Of a stretch of DNA of 11,607 nucleotides, positions 1 to 7,021 are shown piece after piece. Positions within the stretch are counted from its first letter, which is position 1. Each line of letters begins with the position of its first letter. This stretch comes from JABDGR01 sp035546135. GTDB taxonomy: Bacteria; Verrucomicrobiota; Verrucomicrobiia; Opitutales; JABDGR01. The DNA lies in NCBI GenBank assembly GCA_035546135.1, contig DASZWY010000280.1:1-11607 (forward strand), read 5' to 3'. A program made the position numbers and the translations under genes. Below the pieces are notes generated by a model. The model ran no database searches. It worked only from the letters and a program-made list of their open reading frames with translations, and was not told the DNA's origin.

Positions 1-1557
1 TGCGTGTTCGAGCACCAGCCCGCCTATTCCGCCACGACCATCACGGAAGCCCGCTTTTGCGTGAAGCTCGCCGACATGTTCGACTGGATGCTCGTCGACG
101 ACACCCCGCACCGCAACAAGCTCTACCCGAAGGAAGCGCGCGAGAATAAATACGACTACACGGTCGTCCAGTTCGACCACCCGGCCTACGGCTGGGCCAG
201 CACCACCAAGGACGTCGGCTTTTTCCTGCTCAATCCTTCGCTGGAATACATGAGCGGCGGCCCGACCAAGGTCGAGTTCCTCTGCCACCGCGACACCAAC
301 GCCGTCGCCGCGCCGACGGTGTTGAATTACTGGCGCAGCAGCCACTACGGCGGCGCGGGCGTGAGTGTCGCCGCGGGCGAGCACTGGACGAAGGTCGTCG
401 GCCCCTTCATGCTTTATTGCAATTCCGGCGGCGACCCGCAGCAGTTATACAAGGACGCCCAGCAGCAGCAGGCGAAGGAAGCCGCCCAATGGCCCTACGC
501 GTGGGTGGACGGCATTGATTATCCCCACAAGGAGCAGCGCGCCACCGTGTCGGGCCAGTTGGTGTTGAACGACCCCGTCATGCCTTCGGCCAAAATGTCC
601 CATCTCATGGTTGGCCTGGCGCATCCGGATTACCAGAACCCCGGCGCCTTCGGCGGCCCGCAGACGGTCACCTGGCAGACCGACGCGAAGAATTATGAAT
701 TCTGGGTGCGCGGCAATGACGATGGCACTTTCGCCATTCCGAATGTCCGCCCCGGCACCTACACGTTGCACGCTTTTGCCAACGGCGTGCTCGGCGAATA
801 CGCCCAGGCAAATGTGACCGTCGAATCTGGCCAGCCGCTCGACCTCGGCAAAATCAACTGGACGCCGGTGCGCCGCGGCCAGCAGGTGTGGGAAATCGGC
901 ATCCCGAACCGCAACGGCTCGGAATTCCTCAAGGGCGACGACTTTTTCCACGACGGCATGCAGATCCAATATGCGCAGCTTTTCCCGAACGACGTGACCT
1001 TCACCATCGGCCAGAGCGATTACCGCAAGGATTGGTATTATGAACAGGTGCCGCACGCCAACGAGGCCGCTTTGGCCGCCGCGGCGCGTGGGCCCGCCCG
1101 TTTGCCGGGTGAAACACCGCCGGCAGTGCCCGCGGGCACGGCGCGTGGCGCCGGTTCCGGCCGGGGTGGCGCCCCAGGCTTTGCCCGCGGTCCGGCGCCC
1201 ACGGGCAACGCCACGCCCTGGAACATCGTCTTCGACTTGCCCGCAGGGGCCAAGGGCACGGCGACTTTGCGCGCGGCCTTTTCCGGCACGGGCGTCCGTG
1301 CGGTTGATGTTAAAGTGAACGGCGAGTCGGTGGGCCAGTTGGGCCCGTTGCCGCAGGACAGCACCCTGAGCAACCTTGGCAACGGCATCCAAGGCATCTG
1401 GCACGAGAATGAATTGGCGTTTGACGCCTCAAAGCTCAAGCCCGGCAAGAACACGCTGACGCTGACCGTTCCCGCCGGCGCGCTGACGGCCGGGGTCATC
1501 TACGATTACCTGCGCCTCGAACTCGACCAAAACGCCGTGCTCCCTGCCGCCCAATAA
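1..1557 (+). CDS. Rhamnogalacturonan lyase, PL4 family (copy 1; 5' end outside window)
   Basis: Secreted lyase expected to cleave the rhamnogalacturonan I backbone by beta-elimination (EC 4.2.2.23). The frame is open from base 1, so the GTG at 4 is internal; alignment with the next paralogue shows about 168 N-terminal residues, including the signal peptide, are missing. Numbering from that GTG: the rest of the catalytic domain runs to about residue 175, a fibronectin III-like domain spans about 180-287, and the C-terminal jelly-roll domain starts at the PL4 signature around 295-308 (VWEIGIPNRNGSEF) and ends at IYDYLRLEL. The segment NKYDY (Lys49) and SSHYGG (His114) match the sites of the Lys and His thought catalytic in fungal PL4. 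A Gly/Arg/Pro/Ala-rich stretch at about 354-402 interrupts the C-terminal domain and is longer than in the two sister genes. The gene ends 19 bases before the next copy, in one operon. Confidence 0.93.
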   Translation, partial: CVFEHQPAYSATTITEARFCVKLADMFDWMLVDDTPHRNKLYPKEARENKYDYTVVQFDHPAYGWASTTKDVGFFLLNPSLEYMSGGPTKVEFLCHRDTNAVAAPTVLNYWRSSHYGGAGVSVAAGEHWTKVVGPFMLYCNSGGDPQQLYKDAQQQQAKEAAQWPYAWVDGIDYPHKEQRATVSGQLVLNDPVMPSAKMSHLMVGLAHPDYQNPGAFGGPQTVTWQTDAKNYEFWVRGNDDGTFAIPNVRPGTYTLHAFANGVLGEYAQANVTVESGQPLDLGKINWTPVRRGQQVWEIGIPNRNGSEFLKGDDFFHDGMQIQYAQLFPNDVTFTIGQSDYRKDWYYEQVPHANEAALAAAARGPARLPGETPPAVPAGTARGAGSGRGGAPGFARGPAPTGNATPWNIVFDLPAGAKGTATLRAAFSGTGVRAVDVKVNGESVGQLGPLPQDSTLSNLGNGIQGIWHENELAFDASKLKPGKNTLTLTVPAGALTAGVIYDYLRLELDQNAVLPAAQ

Positions 1558-1576
1558 CCTCGAATTCAGCCACCCT

Positions 1577-3562
1577 ATGAAATCTTGCTTCAAGTTTCTC
1601 CCGTTGTTCGGGCTGCTGGCCGCGGTTCCCGCCTTCGCGGCAGATGCGCCGGTGACCGTCACCGAAAACAGCGCCTTCTACTCGCTCGACAACGGCATTG
1701 TGACCGCCGTGGTGTCCAAAAACTCGGGTGACCTGGTCTCGCTGAAATATCACGGCACGCAAATGCTCGGCTCGATGACCGGCGACGACGGGCAAATCGA
1801 TTTCAGCCGCGACTATCCGGGCGATCCGGGCCGCGGGCGTGGCATGACCGACCACATGTATGGCTTTTGGTCGCACGATGCCGTTGCCCCGCGCAGCGAA
1901 TCCAAGGTCACCATCGACCCCAAGGCCAATGGCGGCGAACGCGTCGAAGTATCAGTCAAGGGCTACTCCGACGGCCAGAACCTCGGCCATGGCCCCGGCG
2001 CGCCGGCCAATGGCGCATTTGCCGCGGACATCGAAATCCGCTACGCCCTCGGGCGCGGCGATTCGGGTGTCTACACCTATTGCACGTTCGACCACAAGCC
2101 GGCGTATCCCGACGCGACGATGAACGAGGCGCGCTACTGTGTGAAACTCTCCAATATCTTCGACTACATGCTGGTGGATGATTTGCGCCACGGGGTTTAT
2201 CCGCTCGAAAAGGAGCGCGACGGCGATGACAAATACAACTACACCACCGACCAGTTTGACCACCCGGCCTTCGGCTGGGCCAGCTCGTCGGACAAGGTCG
2301 GCTGCTTCTTCATCAACGCCTCGACCGAATACCTCAGCGGCGGGCCGACGAAAGTCGAGTTCGTCTGCCACCGCGACACCAGCCCGCCCAACTACGCGCC
2401 GACCATCCTGAACTATTGGCGCAGCAGCCACTACGGCGGCAGCTCGGCGGATGCCGCCCAGGGCGAGGAGTGGACCAAGGTCATCGGCCCGTTCATGATT
2501 TACTGCAATTCCGGCGGCGACCCCCTTGCGCTCTGGAAGGACGCCATCGCCCAGCAGAAAAAAGAAGCCGCGAAGTGGCCCTATGACTGGGTCAATGGCG
2601 TGGATTATCCGCACAAGGACCAGCGCGCGACGGTCTCCGGCCGGTTGGTTCTCACCGACCCGCTGATGCCCGGCGCCAAGATGTCCAACGTGCGGGTCGG
2701 CCTCACGTTCCCGAATTATCACATCACCACCAGCCGCGGCGTCACCGACTCCAACACGCCGGCCGATATTACCTGGATGACCGACGCCAAGCACTACGAG
2801 TTTTGGGCGCGCGGTTCCGACGACGGCCAATTCGCCATTCCCAATGTGCGCGCGGGCAGCTACACCCTGCACGCCATTGCCGACGGCGTGCTCGGTGAAT
2901 TCGCCCAGGCGAACGTGACCGTCGAGGCGGGCAAGCCGCTGGATTTGGGCAAGCTCGTCTGGACGCCCGTCCGCCACGGCCGGCAAGTGTGGGACATCGG
3001 CATTCCCAACCGCAACGGCACCGAGTTTGCCAAGGGCGACGATTATTTCCACGATGGCATGGCGCTGGTTTACCGCGATATGTTCCCGAATGACGTGAAC
3101 TACGTCATCGGCAAAAGCGATTTCCACAAGGACTGGTATTTCCAGCACGTCCCGCACGTCGAAGACCCCAACGCCCGGCCCAATTCCATCATGGGCGGCG
3201 GCGCGAGCAGCGGCCGCGCCGATCCATGGAAAATTTCCTGGGACATGCCCACCGCGCCGAAGGGCACCGCGACCTTGCGTGTGGCCATTGCCGGCGGCAG
3301 CGTCACCGGCGGGCGCATTCCCGTGGAGGTCAACGGCCAGCAAGTCGACCCCATCCGCGTGGCGGGCGATTCAACGGTCGGCCGCAATGGCATTCAGGGC
3401 CTCTGGTATGAGCGCGAGGTGGTTTTCCCGGCTTCACTGCTGAAGGCCGGCACCAACACGCTGACGCTCACTGTGCCTGCCGGCGGCCAGACCAACGGCG
3501 TCATCTACGACTATTTGCGCCTCGAACTCGACGAAAACGCCCAGCCGACCGCGGCGCAATAA
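1577..3562 (+). CDS. Rhamnogalacturonan lyase, PL4 family (copy 2)
   Basis: Complete 661-residue secreted PL4 lyase. The signal peptide has a short basic start, a hydrophobic core and probable cleavage after AFA (residue 21), which supports the ATG start although no clear Shine-Dalgarno lies in the 19-base gap before it. The catalytic beta-sandwich domain covers about 25-345, the fibronectin III-like domain about 348-463 and the C-terminal carbohydrate-binding-like domain about 467-650. The plant and fungal PL4 pattern is visible: DKYNY with Lys219 (candidate base), GW..SSDKVG, SGGPTKVEF, then SSHYGG with His285 (second candidate catalytic residue), VWDIGIPNRNGTEF, and IYDYLRLEL at the end. 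Compared with copy 3 it carries about 22 extra residues near 66-93, including GDPGRGRGM, in the N-terminal domain. Family assignment is near certain. The substrate (rhamnogalacturonan I) is inferred from the family and the esterase downstream; endo or exo action cannot be told. Confidence 0.95.
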   Translation: MKSCFKFLPLFGLLAAVPAFAADAPVTVTENSAFYSLDNGIVTAVVSKNSGDLVSLKYHGTQMLGSMTGDDGQIDFSRDYPGDPGRGRGMTDHMYGFWSHDAVAPRSESKVTIDPKANGGERVEVSVKGYSDGQNLGHGPGAPANGAFAADIEIRYALGRGDSGVYTYCTFDHKPAYPDATMNEARYCVKLSNIFDYMLVDDLRHGVYPLEKERDGDDKYNYTTDQFDHPAFGWASSSDKVGCFFINASTEYLSGGPTKVEFVCHRDTSPPNYAPTILNYWRSSHYGGSSADAAQGEEWTKVIGPFMIYCNSGGDPLALWKDAIAQQKKEAAKWPYDWVNGVDYPHKDQRATVSGRLVLTDPLMPGAKMSNVRVGLTFPNYHITTSRGVTDSNTPADITWMTDAKHYEFWARGSDDGQFAIPNVRAGSYTLHAIADGVLGEFAQANVTVEAGKPLDLGKLVWTPVRHGRQVWDIGIPNRNGTEFAKGDDYFHDGMALVYRDMFPNDVNYVIGKSDFHKDWYFQHVPHVEDPNARPNSIMGGGASSGRADPWKISWDMPTAPKGTATLRVAIAGGSVTGGRIPVEVNGQQVDPIRVAGDSTVGRNGIQGLWYEREVVFPASLLKAGTNTLTLTVPAGGQTNGVIYDYLRLELDENAQPTAAQ

Positions 3563-3564
3563 TT

Positions 3565-3582
3565 CTCCTTAACCTCAGGAGG
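3565..3582 (+). promoter_or_regulatory. Shine-Dalgarno AGGAGG with possible sequestering hairpin
   Basis: AGGAGG at 3577-3582 lies 5 bases before the ATG of the third lyase and is a full-consensus ribosome binding site, unlike the starts of the neighbouring genes. CTCCT at 3565-3569 is exactly complementary to AGGAG at 3577-3581 with a 7-base loop, so the site could fold on itself. The upstream lyase stop codon is only 2 bases before the left arm, so a terminating ribosome would cover and open the stem. That would be translational coupling. The ribosome site is clear; the hairpin role is inference from a 5-bp stem. Confidence 0.6.
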
Positions 3583-3587
3583 CTGTC

Positions 3588-5522
3588 ATGAAAACCCTGC
3601 TGATCCGTTGGGCCGCTGCGGCGCTGTTGCCGTTGGTCTTGTTCGCCTTGTCAGCACGCGCCGCTGACGCACCCGCGGCCTCCGCGCCGCCCGCCGTCAC
3701 CGTGACACAGGACGACACCACCTTCACCCTCAGCAACGGCGTCGTCACCGCGCGCGTCAGCAAGCGCTCCGGCGATTTGCTGTCACTGGTGTATAAGGGC
3801 GAGGAGACGCTCGCTTTCAATTCCGGCCATTCCGGCGGCTATTGGTCGCACGACACCACCGGCGGCGTGCAGACGCTGACAAAGGTGACCATCGACCCCC
3901 AGGCCAATAACGGCGAACGCGGCGAAGTCTCGGTCAAAGGCATTTCCGGCGGCAAGAAAATGGGTCATGGTGCGGGCGCGGCGGCCGACGGCGATTTTCC
4001 CGCCGACATTGAAATCCGCTACTGCCTGGGCCGCGGCGATTCCGGCGTCTACACCTACTGCATTTTCGACCACCTGCCGGAATATCCCGCCGCGACGATG
4101 ACCGAGGCGCGCTACTGCGCCAAACTCGCCGACGTGTTTGACTGGATGACCCTCGACAATCAGAAGGACATGTCCTTCCCGCGCGACCTCAACAAGGGCG
4201 ACAAATATATCTACACCGCCGTGCAGTTCGACCATCCCGTTTACGGCTGGTCGAGCACCACGAAGAACGTCGGTCTGTGGTATGTCAATGCCTCGGAGGA
4301 ATATTTGAGCGGCGGGCCCACGAAGGTCGAATTTCTCTGCCACCGCGACACCACTCCAGTAGCGGCGCCGTGCATTCACCTCTACTGGCGCAGCAGCCAT
4401 TACGGCGGCGCGGCGGTCGAGGTCGGGCAAGGGGAGCACTGGACCAAGGTCGTTGGTCCGTTCATGATTTACATCAACTCCGGTGGCGACCACGCGGCGT
4501 TGTTCAAAGACGCCCAGGCGCAGCTCGCGCGCGAAGCCGCGAAGTGGCCGTACAATTGGGTTGCGGGCGTGGACTATCCCCACGCCGACCAGCGCGCCAG
4601 CGTCAAGGGCCGGCTCGTGCTCGACGACGCGCAGGCCGCGACCACCAAATTGCCCGGCCTGCTTGTGGGCCTGACCCAGGCCGACTACGTTTCGCCGTAT
4701 GCGCCCGCCGGCGGTCGTCCGCGGGAAATCACCTGGCAGACCGACGCCAAGCACTACGAATTCTGGGTGCGCGGCCAGGCCGACGGCACTTTCACCGTCC
4801 CCCATGTGCGCCCCGGCCAATACACGCTCCGCGCTTTTGCCGACGGCGTGCTGGGTGAGCTGGCCCAGGCCAACGTGACGGTCGAAGCCGGCAAGCCGCT
4901 TGATTTGGGCAAGATTTCCTGGAAACCGGTGCGCTATGGCAAACAAATCTGGGACATCGGCGTGCCCAACCGCAACGGCTCCGAGTTTTTCCACGCGGAA
5001 GACTACGCCGATCCGGACATTTCGCTGAAATATCCCGCACTGTTTCCCAACGACGTGCGCTACACCATCGGCGCGAGCGACTACCGCAAGGACTGGTTTT
5101 TCCAGCAGGTGCCGCACAATGAAGATCCGGCCGCGCGCTCCGAGCCGTTCTACGGCGTGCGCTCGCCCGGCCGCGCCACGCCCTACACGGTTTCCTTTAA
5201 CCTCGCCGACGCCCCGAAAGGCACCGCCATCCTGCGGCTTGCCATCTGCGGCACCGGTACACGCGAGCTTGACCTCACGGTCAACGGCCAGCCCGCAGGC
5301 GTGGTGACGCTCCCGGCGGGTGATGGCGCCATCACCCGCCACTCCATCCAGGGTCTCTGGTATGAGCGACCAGTTTCGTTCGACGCCAAACTGCTCAAGC
5401 CTGGTGCCAATACGCTCACGCTGACTGTGCCCGAGGGTCCAGTGAACAACGGCGTCATCTACGATTACCTGCGCCTGGAACTGAACGAAAATTATCCCTT
5501 CCCGGTTCCGGCCGGAACTTAA
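3588..5522 (+). CDS. Rhamnogalacturonan lyase, PL4 family (copy 3)
   Basis: Complete 644-residue secreted PL4 lyase with the same three-domain plan as copies 1 and 2. The signal peptide has a basic start, a long Ala/Leu core and probable cleavage after ARA (residue 25). The catalytic domain extends to about 335, the fibronectin III-like domain covers about 336-447, and the C-terminal jelly-roll starts with IWDIGVPNRNGSEF (about 454-467) and ends with IYDYLRLEL. Candidate catalytic residues Lys206 (in DKYIY) and His271 (in SSHYGG) are kept, so it should be active. Its cysteine set differs: Ile296 replaces the Cys found in MxYCNSGG of the sisters, while Cys146 and Cys262 are new. The start is fixed by a strong AGGAGG five bases upstream. 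The stop is 5 bases before the esterase ATG. Divergence between copies suggests an old duplication and possibly different substrate preferences, which is inference. Confidence 0.95.
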   Translation: MKTLLIRWAAAALLPLVLFALSARAADAPAASAPPAVTVTQDDTTFTLSNGVVTARVSKRSGDLLSLVYKGEETLAFNSGHSGGYWSHDTTGGVQTLTKVTIDPQANNGERGEVSVKGISGGKKMGHGAGAAADGDFPADIEIRYCLGRGDSGVYTYCIFDHLPEYPAATMTEARYCAKLADVFDWMTLDNQKDMSFPRDLNKGDKYIYTAVQFDHPVYGWSSTTKNVGLWYVNASEEYLSGGPTKVEFLCHRDTTPVAAPCIHLYWRSSHYGGAAVEVGQGEHWTKVVGPFMIYINSGGDHAALFKDAQAQLAREAAKWPYNWVAGVDYPHADQRASVKGRLVLDDAQAATTKLPGLLVGLTQADYVSPYAPAGGRPREITWQTDAKHYEFWVRGQADGTFTVPHVRPGQYTLRAFADGVLGELAQANVTVEAGKPLDLGKISWKPVRYGKQIWDIGVPNRNGSEFFHAEDYADPDISLKYPALFPNDVRYTIGASDYRKDWFFQQVPHNEDPAARSEPFYGVRSPGRATPYTVSFNLADAPKGTAILRLAICGTGTRELDLTVNGQPAGVVTLPAGDGAITRHSIQGLWYERPVSFDAKLLKPGANTLTLTVPEGPVNNGVIYDYLRLELNENYPFPVPAGT

Positions 5523-5527
5523 GCTTC

Positions 5528-7018
5528 ATGAAAAAATTCCTTCTCCTGGCCGGCCTCGCGCTCGGTTCTGCGGTTGTTTCCGCCGCGGATACTCCGACGA
5601 GCTTCAAGTTTCAATTCGCCCCGGGCAAAGTTGCCCCGGGCTATACCCAGGTGAAGCCCGACCTGGCTTACAATGCCACCACCGGTTACGGTTTCGAGCC
5701 GGGCGCGAACATCACCGCCGTGGACCGCGGCGGCGATGACCCCTTGCACGCGGGCTATGTCACCAGCGGCAATCTGTTCCTGTTCTCCGTTGCCGTGCCT
5801 GAGGGCAATTACAAGGTTACGCTGACTCTCGGCGACGCCAAAGAGGACTCGACCACCACGGTCAAGGCCGAGGCCCGCCGCCTCATGCTCGAGCATGTGC
5901 ACACCGACGCGGGCAAATTTGACACGCGCACGATTTACGTCAGTGTGCGCCGGCCCGTCCTGCCTGACGGCACGAAGCTCAAGCTCGACGTGCAGGAGGT
6001 CGACCCCGAGGGCAAGTTGCTTACCTACACCTGGGACGACAAGCTGACGCTCGAATTCTGCGACACCAAGCCGGCGGTTTCCGCCCTCACGATTGAAAAA
6101 GTCGCCGACCCCGTGACCGTGTTCATCATCGGCGACTCGACGGTCACCGACCAGCACGCGGAGCCTTACGGCACCTGGGGCCAGATGGTGGCACGCTGGT
6201 TCAAGCCGCCGGTGGTCGTCGCGAATTTTGCCGAATCGGGCGAGACCCTCAAGGCCTTCCGCAAGGAGCACCGCTGGGAGAAAATTCTCGGCGAAATCAA
6301 GCCCGGCGACTATGTCTTCATGCAGTTTGGCACGAATGACCTCAACAAAAGCGGCCACAATGGCATCTGGCCAGCGGACGACCATGAAGGCGATTGGCCC
6401 AATACCTACGTCGAAGGCGAGGACTACAAAAATCTGCTCAAGCAATATGCGGCGGAGGCCAAGGCCAAGGGCGCAACGCCGGTCATCGTCTCGCCGATGA
6501 CGAAAATCAACGCCCGCACCGGCGAAATCAATTTCACTGGCCTGCGCAATTACCCGAAGGACGCCATGGACGCCGCGAAGGAAGCGGGCGTCGCGGGCAT
6601 CGACCTCAATGCGATGAGCGTGCAGGTGGACGAGGCGCTCAATCTTGGGCCGCAGATGTCGCAGGTGGTGTATACCGCCGAGGGCCTGCACCAGCGCACC
6701 TACGGCGGCTATCTCTTTTCGCGCTGCATCATCGAGGGCCTCAAGCAGGACAAGCTCGACTTGGTGAAATACTTCGTGGATGACGCCGGCACTTTTGACC
6801 CGCAGCATCCCCAGCCGTTGCCCCAGGACTTTAAAGTACCGCTCGAACCTTCGCCCGTGCGCGGTGGCCGGGGCGGACGCGGTGGTTTTGGGCCGGGCTT
6901 CGGTTCCGGGCGGGATGGCTTTGGCCGTGGCCGCGGAACCGCCACTCCTGCGGCATCTGGCGCTGATGCTCCCGCTCCAGCCCCGGCGGCGGCCTCCGCC
7001 CCGGGCACGGGCAATTGA
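5528..7018 (+). CDS. Rhamnogalacturonan acetylesterase, CE12 family SGNH hydrolase
   Basis: Secreted esterase of 496 residues expected to remove acetyl groups from galacturonate in rhamnogalacturonan I, opening the chain to the lyases encoded upstream. The signal peptide is cleaved probably after VSA (residue 19). Residues about 25-180 form a galactose-binding-like beta-sandwich domain of the kind found before YxiM-type esterases. The SGNH fold covers about 195-418: block I GDST with nucleophile Ser204, block II Gly238 in AESGET, block III GTND with Asn270, block V at 385-388. Block V reads EGLH, so Glu385 stands where family members normally have the catalytic Asp (D-x-x-H). From about 437 a tail follows that is first Gly/Arg-rich (about 444-470) and then Pro/Ala-rich (471-496); most CE12 enzymes lack it. 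No clear Shine-Dalgarno precedes the ATG, so expression probably depends on coupling to the lyase gene 5 bases upstream. Its stop is 3 bases from the convergent stop. Confidence 0.92.
   Translation: MKKFLLLAGLALGSAVVSAADTPTSFKFQFAPGKVAPGYTQVKPDLAYNATTGYGFEPGANITAVDRGGDDPLHAGYVTSGNLFLFSVAVPEGNYKVTLTLGDAKEDSTTTVKAEARRLMLEHVHTDAGKFDTRTIYVSVRRPVLPDGTKLKLDVQEVDPEGKLLTYTWDDKLTLEFCDTKPAVSALTIEKVADPVTVFIIGDSTVTDQHAEPYGTWGQMVARWFKPPVVVANFAESGETLKAFRKEHRWEKILGEIKPGDYVFMQFGTNDLNKSGHNGIWPADDHEGDWPNTYVEGEDYKNLLKQYAAEAKAKGATPVIVSPMTKINARTGEINFTGLRNYPKDAMDAAKEAGVAGIDLNAMSVQVDEALNLGPQMSQVVYTAEGLHQRTYGGYLFSRCIIEGLKQDKLDLVKYFVDDAGTFDPQHPQPLPQDFKVPLEPSPVRGGRGGRGGFGPGFGSGRDGFGRGRGTATPAASGADAPAPAPAAASAPGTGN
6857..7015 (+). 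repeat. Low-complexity Gly/Arg then Pro/Ala coding tract
   Basis: Codes for residues about 444-496 of the esterase: repeated GRG, RGG and GFG units, then alternating Ala and Pro to the stop. The tract is almost all G and C. It is likely an unstructured, positively charged extension of a secreted protein. Its role is unknown; binding to acidic pectin or to the cell surface is a guess. Confidence 0.8.
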
Positions 7019-7021
7019 AGC

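Noticed and set aside
3783..5342. Long open frame of over 500 codons on the minus strand opposite the third lyase, with similar ones opposite the other lyases and the esterase.
   Set aside because: Such frames arise in GC-rich genes from codon-position bias. The translations are Arg/Gly/Val/His-rich without recognisable domains, and the plus-strand products are clear enzymes.
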